64,000 bases of DNA from Desulforhopalus sp. IMCC35007 (lineage in GTDB: Bacteria > Desulfobacterota > Desulfobulbia > Desulfobulbales > Desulfocapsaceae): assembly GCF_005116575.1 (NCBI RefSeq), contig NZ_SWCN01000024.1, positions 1-64,000 on the forward strand, read 5' to 3'. The position numbers were made by a program, and so were the translations under genes. Positions 25,686-33,589 of the stretch are shown here, in pieces. Under the pieces are notes generated by a model. That model did no database searches and was not told the DNA's origin. It worked only from the letters and a program-made list of their open reading frames with translations. Within the stretch, counting starts at the first letter, position 1. The number at the start of each line of letters is the position of its first letter.

Positions 25686-25765
25686 CAACCATCATCTCTT
25701 TGCTAAAAGCTCCTATGATTGACAAATTCACAGGGAAGCCAGGCTTGATGTAGAGAGGATAAATC

Positions 25766-25805
25766 AAAAAAAACTGGCACATCGAGCCGGTTTCTCGATG
25801 TGCCA
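25766..25805 (-). terminator. Strong terminator of the glutamate synthase-like gene
   Basis: On the minus strand TGGCACATCGAG-AAACCGG-CTCGATGTGCCA forms a perfect 12-bp stem (25775-25805), followed after one base by eight T. It ends the leftward transcript and also separates it from the converging KaiC-like gene. Confidence 0.85.
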
Positions 25806-25828
25806 AATAAAAACATCTTCACCTGATG

Positions 25829-27469
25829 TTATCCTTTGAGAATTTCCTCAGCCGACTCTTTTTGAGCCTCCGTCAGGAACGGGATGCCGGTTTCTTTTTC
25901 TGTCTCACGGTTGGCGCTAAATAATTCATTCCTGGTAATCTCAGATACATTGAATTTCCGAACGCCGGCCATCAGCTGCTGCAGCCCACACGAGAGCTTG
26001 TCAACATAGCCCGCTATGGCCACTGCACCAAAAGGTATATTCTTCATTTCATTAGCACCTACTTTCTGCTTGACGTCTTCCCAGGCTGAGAAAATCTCTT
26101 CCGGGTACTTCCCAAAGCTTTTGACTGTAGCCGGAAGTTGATCCCAGTTACCATTTATTTCCTTCCTTCTCTCAGGGTAAAAAGTTCCTTCAATGTTGCT
26201 GCCGAGGTATCCAGGAATCATCGGCGCACGGCCCATGCAAACAAGTTTTGTGTAGGGTGCACCTAAAGCCAGAGCCTTAAAAATATGATCCTCACGGGCA
26301 AAACCGCCGGCAAAAGAAATATCAGGAACCTTGATGCCTTTATCGTCTAGAATCTTACAGTAGTCATAAGCTTTGGCATGGAGGGCCAGGGATGGAACCC
26401 CCCAGTGTTCCATCATATTCCATGGGCTCATACCCGTGCCGCCACCGGACCCGTCAATGGTCAGCAGATCAAGCTTGGCATCCGCAGAATATCGAATGGC
26501 CATGGCAAGGGCCTCCATTCCGTAAGAGCCAGTTTTTAGAGAAATTCTCTTGAAGCCGATGCTTCGCAGATATGCCACTGATTTCATAAAGGATTCACGA
26601 ACCTGGGCGACGGTATCCAAATCAGTAGCTCCAAGTCGGCTATGCCTGGCAAAAGAAGTGATGGCACGACGCTCAAAGGCCTCCTGTACGGCAGGATTTG
26701 TTGGATCAGGATCAACAACATAGCCACGCTCTTTTAGAAAAATAGCATAGTCAATTGATTTAACCTGAATTTCTCCACCGATGACCTTGGCCCCCTGTCC
26801 CCATTTGAGCTCAATAATTACCTCATCACCATATTTATCAATGACATATTCGGCGACTCCATTTCGGGTGTCTTCAACATTGAGTTGAACAAAAATAGCT
26901 CCATACCCATCCGAATAACGTTTGAAAACATCGATACGCCTATCCAATTCAGGTGCTGATGTTATTTTTCCCCCGCTAAATTTCGAATCCCTGTCGACAC
27001 CGACAACATTCTCACCGACAACAATAGGAAATCCAGAAATAGCGGCACCCGTGGCAAATGAATTCCAATATTTAGTAGCGATAAAGGTTGACCCCAAAGC
27101 GCCAGTCATAATGGGTACACGGCATTTCGCTTTGATGGTATTGCCGATAACCGTTTCGGTATTCACGTTGGTGAAGACACAGTCATCGGCATCTTTGGTC
27201 ATCCCTTCACTTAACCCACTAGATCCATAAGCATATCCCTGGATTCTCAGGGCATGATACCCAAGGCCAAGAGAGGTTACATTGCCTGACCCAGAAGTAA
27301 TGTTACCGAAGTTTCTGGGATAGAGCATTTTTCTGCCCCTTAATGAAGACATCCAGGTTTCACACCTGCCATTACAATCAGAGCTACAGAGAGTGCATAA
27401 GCCGGATTCACAGGGATTTCCTCTGTTAACTGTACCGAGAGCATCATTACTTTTTGGCCATTGAATCAT
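25829..27469 (-). CDS. FMN-binding glutamate synthase-like protein
   Basis: A 546-residue protein from the ATG at 27469, chosen because AAAGGAGA lies just upstream. The N-terminus has a cysteine cluster (C-E-S-G-L-C-T-L-C-S-S-D-C-N-G-R-C) that likely holds an iron-sulfur centre. The central domain matches the FMN-binding synthase domain of GltB, with I-D-G-S-G-G-G-T-G-M-S-P and A-G-G-F-A-R-E-D-H. It has no amidotransferase domain, so it resembles the stand-alone type of archaea and N-methylglutamate synthase subunits. A GAF-ANTAR gene and an antitermination leader precede it. The exact amine substrate is unclear. Confidence 0.8.
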   Translation of the reverse strand: MIQWPKSNDALGTVNRGNPCESGLCTLCSSDCNGRCETWMSSLRGRKMLYPRNFGNITSGSGNVTSLGLGYHALRIQGYAYGSSGLSEGMTKDADDCVFTNVNTETVIGNTIKAKCRVPIMTGALGSTFIATKYWNSFATGAAISGFPIVVGENVVGVDRDSKFSGGKITSAPELDRRIDVFKRYSDGYGAIFVQLNVEDTRNGVAEYVIDKYGDEVIIELKWGQGAKVIGGEIQVKSIDYAIFLKERGYVVDPDPTNPAVQEAFERRAITSFARHSRLGATDLDTVAQVRESFMKSVAYLRSIGFKRISLKTGSYGMEALAMAIRYSADAKLDLLTIDGSGGGTGMSPWNMMEHWGVPSLALHAKAYDYCKILDDKGIKVPDISFAGGFAREDHIFKALALGAPYTKLVCMGRAPMIPGYLGSNIEGTFYPERRKEINGNWDQLPATVKSFGKYPEEIFSAWEDVKQKVGANEMKNIPFGAVAIAGYVDKLSCGLQQLMAGVRKFNVSEITRNELFSANRETEKETGIPFLTEAQKESAEEILKG

Positions 27470-27680
27470 TTGGTTGTCTCCTTTTCTGGTTAATTGAATA
27501 TTGTCTTTTCTTACCAATCATTCCTTGTATAACAATGCTAAGCGTGAGGATGAGCTATATTGATTAGGCTCAACATTCTGTTTGCCAGTCATCTGCTATA
27601 GGGCGATTTTTTTGATAAAACATAGTGGCATGAATGATATTCAGCTGTTTTTCCAGGAACATGTGCAAGGCAAGATTAAC

Positions 27681-27752
27681 TTACCTTAAGAGGGGGATAG
27701 TGAAGGGCTCAGGGGCAGTGCCCAGGGCACCAATGGTTTTCTCTAAACACAT
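27681..27752 (-). CDS. Candidate 23-residue leader peptide in the glutamate synthase-like leader
   Basis: A small open frame with a strong AGGAG site seven bases before the ATG at 27752, ending with TAA at 27681. The peptide begins M-C-L-E-K-T-I-G-A-L-G and contains two prolines. It lies between the ANTAR-controlled terminator and the main gene. No family is recognised; it could be a regulatory upstream frame or chance. Confidence 0.35.
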   Translation of the reverse strand: MCLEKTIGALGTAPEPFTIPLLR

Positions 27753-27821
27753 AGCAATCTCCTGTAGAAAAGTAGTGTTTTCCCACGAACAGAGGCCAGT
27801 TGCGAAGTTTTGTACGGCCAC

Positions 27822-27862
27822 AAAAAAAGGCATCTGTCCTCGGATAGAGGAAACAGACACCT
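27822..27862 (-). terminator. Attenuator terminator of the ANTAR-controlled leader
   Basis: On the minus strand AGGTGTCTGT...CAGATGCCT forms the outer stem, with an inner TCCTC/GAGGA stem, followed by seven T (27822-27828). Its 5' arm overlaps the 3' arm of the second hexaloop hairpin (27855-27868), so the two cannot form together. Formation of the hairpin would prevent termination. Confidence 0.7.
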
Positions 27863-27906
27863 TTGTCTTAATCGTATGAAGAACCTACACGCCTTTGTGT
27901 TGATTC
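27855..27906 (-). promoter_or_regulatory. ANTAR target: two hairpins with A1/G4 hexaloops
   Basis: Hairpin 1 (27881-27906, minus strand) is GAATCAACAC-AAAGGC-GTGTAGGTTC, a ten-position stem with a single A-A mismatch and the loop AAAGGC. Hairpin 2 (27855-27868) is AGAC-AAAGGT-GTCT with the loop AAAGGT. Both loops have A at position 1 and G at position 4, the signature bound by ANTAR domains. They are separated by 12 bases. This pair is directly upstream of, and overlaps, the terminator, and the adjacent gene encodes a GAF-ANTAR protein. Confidence 0.8.
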
Positions 27907-27924
27907 AGTAATGTATAGTCAATT

Positions 27925-27953
27925 AATGTAGCTGTGCTTAATTTTCTTGTCAA
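27925..27953 (-). promoter_or_regulatory. Sigma-70-type promoter of the ANTAR-controlled leader
   Basis: On the minus strand TTGACA (27948-27953), a spacer of exactly 17 bases, and TACATT (27925-27930). It begins just after the stop of the GAF-ANTAR gene and would start transcription near 27918, a dozen bases before hairpin 1. Confidence 0.6.
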
Positions 27954-27972
27954 GAAAAACAAGATACGAGAG

Positions 27973-28683
27973 TTAAAGTTCTTCTGATAGAATGAGTGCA
28001 TCTGCAATTTCTAGCATGGATTTACGAGTATCCATACTTCTTTTCTGAATCCAGCGATATGCTTCTTCTCCGCTCATCTTTCGTCGGTCCATGAGAATCT
28101 CTTTTCCTCGTTCGATTTGCTTTCTGGTCTGGAGTTCCCGTTCAATTACCCTTGTTTTTATGATAAGTTCGGTGTTGTGGATCGCAACTGCTGCCTGGCT
28201 CGCAACTGCGGTGAGCATATTGATATCTGTTTCAGAAAATTCATGAGGCTGGCAGGTAAAGCAATTAAGTACACCTATAACTTTATCTTCCTTGCCTTGC
28301 AGAGGAACACTCACCATCGAGACGAGGCCAAGCCTGTTGGCCATCTCCTTTTCTTTGAATCGGTCATGATTTTTCACGTCAGCAATCACGTAGGGGCGCT
28401 GGGTGGAAAGCACATATCCAACGACGCCTTCATGCAGTCGCAACGCCCTGTCTTTCACATATTCCGGTTCAAAAGACTGGGTTGCCTTCAATTTGATGAG
28501 GGGAGGGGTCTCATTTTCATCTACAAGCCATAGTGAACATATTGCAACTCCAGTAACCTTGGCGGTTACCATTACGATCAGCTTAAAAAGATCTTCTAAA
28601 AAAAGATCGGAGGTGATTGCCTGGCTGATGTCCATCAGCGCTTTAACATAATGATCATAGGTGTATTGGGGAGATGTGTTCAT
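27973..28683 (-). CDS. GAF-ANTAR RNA-binding antiterminator
   Basis: A 236-residue protein. Residues about 20-165 form a GAF domain (I-C-S-L-W-L-V-D-E-N-E and V-G-Y-V-L-S-T-Q-R-P-Y-V-I-A-D-V), which senses a small molecule or a redox state. Residues about 170-236 form an ANTAR domain (L-Q-T-R-K-Q-I-E-R-G-K-E-I-L-M-D, then E-E-A-Y-R-W-I-Q-K-R-S-M-D-T-R-K). ANTAR domains bind paired hexaloop hairpins in RNA and stop transcription termination. Exactly such a structure lies just downstream, before the glutamate synthase-like gene, which is the likely target. Confidence 0.9.
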   Translation of the reverse strand: MNTSPQYTYDHYVKALMDISQAITSDLFLEDLFKLIVMVTAKVTGVAICSLWLVDENETPPLIKLKATQSFEPEYVKDRALRLHEGVVGYVLSTQRPYVIADVKNHDRFKEKEMANRLGLVSMVSVPLQGKEDKVIGVLNCFTCQPHEFSETDINMLTAVASQAAVAIHNTELIIKTRVIERELQTRKQIERGKEILMDRRKMSGEEAYRWIQKRSMDTRKSMLEIADALILSEEL

Positions 28684-28762
28684 GCAACCCTTGCGCTAAA
28701 GAAGTTGAATCGAAATAGCGGTCTCTGTCGTGCTGTGTGTTGATTGGTTGTGACCATATTTT

Positions 28763-29020
28763 TTAAAAAATAGTGGAAACTTCCATTTGTTGCTCACTCA
28801 GATATTGTAAACCTTTTCGGGTGATCAGGCTGTATTGAAGGTCGGAGTCGGTCTGGATGAGCCCCATCCCGTCCATGGTTTTCAAAACCTGACGGAGTTT
28901 TGTCAATTGTATGTCCATTTTTCCGGCTAAAGTAGCGGTCGAGACAAGCTGTGGCTGGGGATTGCACAAATTTGCCGAGAGAATGACGAGGACCTGGAGC
29001 TGCTGTTGATGGAGTGACAT
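28763..29020 (-). CDS. Small winged-helix protein
   Basis: An 85-residue protein from the ATG at 29020, chosen for its perfect AGGAGGT site; a longer frame reaches back to 29125. It looks like a winged helix: L-A-G-K-M-D-I-Q-L-T-K-L-R-Q-V-L-K-T-M as recognition region, M-G-L-I-Q-T-D and Y-S-L-I-T-R-K-G-L-Q-Y-L as wing. It may be a transcription regulator. It lies upstream of the GAF-ANTAR gene in the same direction, about 80 bases away, so both may be one unit. Confidence 0.55.
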   Translation of the reverse strand: MSLHQQQLQVLVILSANLCNPQPQLVSTATLAGKMDIQLTKLRQVLKTMDGMGLIQTDSDLQYSLITRKGLQYLSEQQMEVSTIF

Positions 29021-29556
29021 CGCTACCTCCTGCTGGGGATGAGGGGGGCAAGCTGTTCGTGGATGTTTTGTTGAAAACCGGTTTTCTTTTGATCTCAATT
29101 TTATAATAAAAGGAGTGAATCGCAATTAGAAAATTAATTATTAATTAATTAAAACGAACAAAGATAGCAATAATTAATTTATTGGACAGAAGTAACAAGC
29201 AATCCAATTTTTTATGAGGATCCTGTTGATGATTATTTGCTGTTTGAATTCAAATAGACTCATGCAGAATGAAACAAGTGGAGGTAAAAAGAGAAAGCTC
29301 TTTTGGTAAGTTCTGTCCTGACAAGGGCTTAAGCTCAAGTCATCCAGGGAAACTAATCATTGAGACGTGCGTCTGGCAATTTTAAGAAATTAAGAAAATC
29401 TCAGCTTTTAGGTTATTCCTGTGAAGGTAGTATCACTTACTGTGATAAATTTGCTCAGCAATGGAGCAACTGTAGACTTCACTCTACCAAAGTGTATACG
29501 TAGCTTTCGTTAAACTTATTCTATAGAAAAAACAAGATGATGCTTCCACCAAGTGA
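29021..29556. other. Intergenic stretch with dispersed repeat copy C
   Basis: About 530 AT-rich bases between the winged-helix gene start and the AraC gene end. It contains copy C of the dispersed repeat; no gene is seen. Confidence 0.4.
29447..29494 (+). repeat. Dispersed repeat, copy C
   Basis: ...CAGCAATGGAGCAACTGTAGACTTCACTCTACCAAAG. The core is identical to copy D over ATGGAGCAACTGTAGA. Confidence 0.6.
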
Positions 29557-30483
29557 TCACTGAAGGTGGTCAAAAAACTGAGCCGTCCGTTGTTCCATTC
29601 CTGAAGGTAGTTGTATGGACTGACACCAATGCCTGGGGGACTGTCCGTACATGCGTTTAAACTCTCGGCTGAATTGAGAAGAACTCACATAACCCACTTC
29701 CATTGCCGCTTCGTTCACATTCATTCCACCTGCAATCTTCATAGCAGCGCTGTTTAGTCGCATAGATTTAACAAACTGGATAGGCGTCATCCTGGTTGCC
29801 TGCTTGAACTTACGATGAAGCACAGCTCGGCTCATCCCAACTTGCGAGGCCATATCTTCTATGGTAACTGATTCGCTCAGACGAGAAGACAAATACTCAA
29901 TTGACCTGGCAATCTCATTGCCCACGCCAAATGCGCGTCGTGCGGAATCACCGGCTTCTCCCTTCAGGACAGCATAATACAGCTCCCTAAGTCGGCCGCC
30001 CCCAAGTATTGCAGTATCCTCAGGACTATCCATCAGTTGCAGGAGTCGCAAAAGTGCTTCTGTAAATGTGTCATCCCAGCGAGCGAGCGCAAGCCCCTGT
30101 GGAATCTCACTACTTTTTGGTGTTCTAATGGCGCCTGTAGCGCTTTCCATCTCTATTGCCAGCTCAGTCATCACCCTCGTGTCCAGGGAAATAGATACTC
30201 CTAAAAGAGGGTTATCCGGTGAAGCTAAGGGTGTCCCCGCCTCCACTGGCATTGATATGGAGCAACACATATACCTGCTGTTGTCGTATACATATCTTTC
30301 ACCATCCAAAATCGCTTCTTTGGATCCGTTAACAATAGCAAACACGGTGGGTTGATATATTGCCGGGGAACAGCGTAGTGGTTCGCTGATACGGAAGAGT
30401 TGAACCCCTTTTACTCCGGTCTCCAGCAAACCATCTTCGCTGATCTTGTTCTCAATAAGCTGTTTTATCTGTTTTGTTTTCAT
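29557..30483 (-). CDS. AraC-family regulator of the YqhC type
   Basis: A 308-residue protein with the N-terminal AraC_N domain (about 20-190; motifs F-R-I-S-E-P and P-A-I-Y-Q-P-T-V-F-A-I-V-N-G-S-K) and the C-terminal AraC DNA-binding domain (M-A-S-Q-V-G-M-S-R-A-V-L-H-R-K-F-K, then A-M-E-V-G-Y-V-S-S-S-Q-F-S-R-E-F-K). This is the layout of YqhC, an activator responding to reactive aldehydes. It is divergent from a short-chain dehydrogenase, its likely target, 182 bases away. Confidence 0.85.
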   Translation of the reverse strand: MKTKQIKQLIENKISEDGLLETGVKGVQLFRISEPLRCSPAIYQPTVFAIVNGSKEAILDGERYVYDNSRYMCCSISMPVEAGTPLASPDNPLLGVSISLDTRVMTELAIEMESATGAIRTPKSSEIPQGLALARWDDTFTEALLRLLQLMDSPEDTAILGGGRLRELYYAVLKGEAGDSARRAFGVGNEIARSIEYLSSRLSESVTIEDMASQVGMSRAVLHRKFKQATRMTPIQFVKSMRLNSAAMKIAGGMNVNEAAMEVGYVSSSQFSREFKRMYGQSPRHWCQSIQLPSGMEQRTAQFFDHLQ

Positions 30484-30664
30484 GCAGCCAGCCTAGCACT
30501 TCAAAACTCACAATTCAACATGGTGATACAATCAGGCATGTTTTCGAGAGTATCTCGCCTATCTATATCAAAACGCGAGAGCTATAGTGGTTTCAAACGA
30601 TGACAACAACACTCATACAGATAAATAACCAACGATTAGGTACGGAAAATAAGGAATTTGAACA

Positions 30665-31618
30665 ATGAGTAATAAAAATCAATTTGGACCAACGGGCTGG
30701 ACACCGGAGCGACTAGGTTCCCAAAAAGGCAAAACGTTTGTAATCACGGGTGCTAATAGCGGTACAGGATATGAAGCATCGAAGATTCTCCTGTCCAAAG
30801 GTGCAAAAGTGGTAATGCTAAACCGTAACCCCCAAAAATCAACGGACGCTATTGAGGCTCTGAAGCAAGAACTTGGATATGATGCAGACGTGTCATTCAT
30901 ACTTATGGACCTGGCACAACAGGCTTCTGTACGAAAAGCAGCGGAAGGACTCCTTGAAAAAGTTACCCGCATTGATGCTCTGATATGTAACGGTGCTATC
31001 GCACAGGTTCCTAAGCGAGAGTTTACCGTGGACGGCTTTGAAAGCCAGATCGGCGTTAATCACTTCGGCCACTTCCTTCTACAGGGGTTGCTCTACCCAC
31101 GCATTGAAGAATCCAAAGGCCGCATTGTGACTGTAGGTAGTGAAGGCTATAAAATGGGACTTAAAACAATCAAGTTTGACGATATGAACTGGGAAAAAGA
31201 TTACACCGCTAATAATGCCTATAGCCAGTCCAAATTGGCACAGATCATGTCTGTCTATGAATTGCAGGACCGACTGAAGAAATCGGGCAAGACGGATGTA
31301 AAGGTTTATGCCTGCCATCCGGGTGCTTCAAGAACGTCTCTGATCACAACCAGCGGTAGCTTATTGATGCGATCCATATGGTTTTTGATGACCTTGTCTC
31401 CCTTTGTTCAATCGGCTGAAAAAGGCTCCTACCCGGAACTCATGTGTTCCACCGAAAATCACCTGGACCAGAAAGGGTTCTATGGTCCTACAGGACGAAG
31501 TAATTGGACCGGCCCTGTTGGTGAATGTGAATTAGAATATAGTATCGTAGATAAAGCAGTATCGGAAAAGCTTTGGGATGTATCGGAAAAAGCAACCGGG
31601 TTCAGTTGGGGCTTATAA
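30665..31618 (+). CDS. Short-chain dehydrogenase/reductase
   Basis: A 317-residue protein of the SDR superfamily. It has T-G-A-N-S-G-T-G (cofactor loop, about residue 24), the Y-S-Q-S-K catalytic pair (about residue 182) and S-E-G-Y near residue 157; the R after the first beta strand (N-R-N-P) suggests NADP. The long C-terminus places it near WW-oxidoreductase and protochlorophyllide reductase-type SDRs. The AraC regulator divergent from it suggests induced expression, perhaps for reducing an aldehyde or ketone. The substrate is unknown. Confidence 0.8.
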   Translation: MSNKNQFGPTGWTPERLGSQKGKTFVITGANSGTGYEASKILLSKGAKVVMLNRNPQKSTDAIEALKQELGYDADVSFILMDLAQQASVRKAAEGLLEKVTRIDALICNGAIAQVPKREFTVDGFESQIGVNHFGHFLLQGLLYPRIEESKGRIVTVGSEGYKMGLKTIKFDDMNWEKDYTANNAYSQSKLAQIMSVYELQDRLKKSGKTDVKVYACHPGASRTSLITTSGSLLMRSIWFLMTLSPFVQSAEKGSYPELMCSTENHLDQKGFYGPTGRSNWTGPVGECELEYSIVDKAVSEKLWDVSEKATGFSWGL

Positions 31619-31700
31619 TTTGGCTGAAAGGGAGCCCCAGTCATGAAAAAGATTTAAACCGGTCGCTATAGTTGGATTTCAAATGAGAAAAGAAAAGGTA

Positions 31701-32384
31701 ATGAAAACATTACTGATATTTATAGGAGTCTTTATGTCTATTCCTGCCATGCTGTCTGCAAGTGACATAAACATAGTAGAGGGTACTGTTCAAGATGTGG
31801 AAGGCAACACATACCGTACAGTACAAATTGGAGAGCAAGTTTGGCTTGCGGAAAATCTTCGAAGCACAAAATTTCAAGATGGTTCGAAGATAAAGACTGC
31901 TTTTATTCCAGATGATGACGAAAAAAATCTTTTAAAATATGGCAGACTCTATGACTGGCACGATGTCACCGATGAAAGAAACATCTGTCCGGTTGGCTGG
32001 AGAGTAGCGTCAGATGATGATTGGAAAGAGCTGGAAAAAACAATTGGCATGTCTGAAACGGATTTAAACAAGAAAGGATGGAGAGGCGACAATGATATCG
32101 CCATCACGATCAAAGAATCCCAACCGGATACCCTGTTTAGGAAATTCGATCAATCACAGGTAAATACATATAAATTCTTTGCCAGTGCCGCTGGAGTAAA
32201 GTTGAAACGCTGGTATATAGTACAGGGAATGTATACCGAATTATGGACGAGTAGTGATGCAACAACAAAAGATGCATATAACAGAACACTTGCCTATTCG
32301 TGGTGGAATCCGCATAAGGGTGGAATACGCCGTACTACTCACCCAAAAAATTATATGTTTTCAGTGAGGTGTATAAAAAACTAG
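31701..32384 (+). CDS. Exported FISUMP-domain protein
   Basis: About 227 residues from the ATG at 31701 (preceded by AAAGGT; an earlier ATG at 31683 is possible). A signal peptide (1-19, ending L-S-A-S) is followed by the Fibrobacter succinogenes major paralogous domain: D-x-E-G-N-x-Y-R-T-V-Q-I-G-x-Q-V-W-L-A-E-N-L, then C-P-V-G-W-R-V-A-S-D-D-D-W and an end with F-S-V-R-C-I-K. Such proteins are secreted and of unknown function, common in Bacteroidetes and Fibrobacteres. It stands alone here and may have been acquired. Confidence 0.8.
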   Translation: MKTLLIFIGVFMSIPAMLSASDINIVEGTVQDVEGNTYRTVQIGEQVWLAENLRSTKFQDGSKIKTAFIPDDDEKNLLKYGRLYDWHDVTDERNICPVGWRVASDDDWKELEKTIGMSETDLNKKGWRGDNDIAITIKESQPDTLFRKFDQSQVNTYKFFASAAGVKLKRWYIVQGMYTELWTSSDATTKDAYNRTLAYSWWNPHKGGIRRTTHPKNYMFSVRCIKN

Positions 32385-32730
32385 GGGAGGCGCTGGTGTC
32401 ATTACTGACAGCGGTTTTGAATAGTTATCAGGTCTGCCGCAACGTAGTTTGGCAGACCTGCTACCGAGCCGAAGGTTCCTATTGGCAGTCATAGTCAATT
32501 TGTCATCCCGTTCGGTTTTGATTATTACTGAATCCTTGATCCACCTGCTTTTCCGGAATGGCGAAAAAATGGAGCAACTGTAGAGGTGAGCCTTTCCAAA
32601 GACAAGTTACAATCGAATTTTTCGATGAGATTACCATTTGATAATGAAAAATGTCTTATCGAAACTCGATTTCTACAAATTTAAAACCTGCAAACAGACC
32701 CTGTCAGATTTGGATCCAGGTTTTCACAAT
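32385..32730. other. Intergenic stretch with a hairpin and dispersed repeat copy D
   Basis: A hairpin AGGTCTGCC-N12-GGCAGACCT lies at 32430-32459 (perfect 9-bp stem, no T-run), a weak terminator candidate for the FISUMP gene. Copy D of the dispersed repeat follows at 32541-32603. Confidence 0.5.
32541..32603 (+). repeat. Dispersed repeat, copy D
   Basis: CCACCTGCTT...CCGGAAT...AAAAAATGGAGCAACTGTAGA...CCTTTCCAAAGAC. It has every block of the consensus and is, with copy B, the most complete. Confidence 0.65.
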
Positions 32731-33001
32731 TTATTTCACCGCATCATTTAGTTTGCTGCCAGCCTTGAATTTAACAATCGTTAAGCTGGAATCTGGATGG
32801 CTTCTCCCGTCTGGGGATTACGACCTTCGTGAGCTGACCGTTCGCTTATCGAAAAGGCAGCAAAACCGATGAGGATAACCTTGTCGCCTGCCTTAACGGC
32901 TTCTGTGATTGTACTGAGGATGCTGTTTAACACCTGATCGCTTACAATTTTGCTCAGTCCACATTGATTTTCCACTTTTTCTACCGAACGCCTTTGTTCA
33001 T
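32731..33001 (-). pseudogene. HU-family DNA-binding protein gene with two frameshifts
   Basis: The parts of a 90-residue HU protein lie in order but in changing frames: M-N-K at 33001; then V-E-K-V-E-N-Q-C-G-L-S-K, A-G-D-K-V-I-L-I-G-F and G-R-N-P-Q-T-G-E-A-I-Q-I-P-A in a second frame; then T-I-V-K-F-K-A-G-S-K-L-N-D-A-V-K in another, ending at TAA 32731. One base is missing after the third codon and another frame change occurs after I-Q-I-P-A. The parts are well conserved, so the damage is recent, or there is a sequencing error. Confidence 0.7.
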
Positions 33002-33589
33002 AGTTTTTCCCTGTTGTATTGTTGAAGTTTTACAGGGTTTGGATAGCTTATTATTGCTCACTTGGGAGATTTGCTGATCTTTTACCTGGTTAATTCGATC
33101 TCGTTTCTTGCTCGTATTCCATGAATTCCAAAATTTCCAGGGGCGTATAATATTTAAACCGCATGCAGTACCAAAGAGAGGGTGACACTTTTGCCACTGG
33201 AATTGCCTTGGCCATAAAAGCACGTGAACGAATAGAAATGTGTGTGAGTCGAGAGAATAAAGCATAGCAGAAAGAGCTTCTGCCGTAATAGGCTGCACTT
33301 CGATCACTGAATTTATGACTCGATTGATTCGAGAGTACGCGCCGACTACGCTCGATGTTTTCCCTCCGTTGCTGTCATTATGTTTAGTGTATAGGTTGAG
33401 AACGAGAATCTCTTGGGGTGAAAAGATTTTCTGAAAAATAATCAAGTGCAGCTTTTCTAAAGGCTACTCTTGTGCGAAAATATACCGTTGACTGCTCTGG
33501 GTTGCCTGTATTGCCCACGCTCGAGGTGAAACATAATGATTTCGTCTTAATCGTAGAACATTGCTTTATTTTGGAGGAGGAGAATTCAT
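33002..33589. other. Intergenic stretch without a convincing gene
   Basis: About 590 bases between the HU pseudogene and the hybrid kinase. Open frames here lack ribosome sites and recognisable motifs. The GGAGGAGGAG site directly before 33590 serves the kinase. Confidence 0.4.

Noticed and set aside
32981-33445. A 154-residue open frame on the minus strand before the HU pseudogene
   Set aside because: No ribosome site or motif; its end is only the frameshifted start of HU. Composition is that of non-coding DNA.
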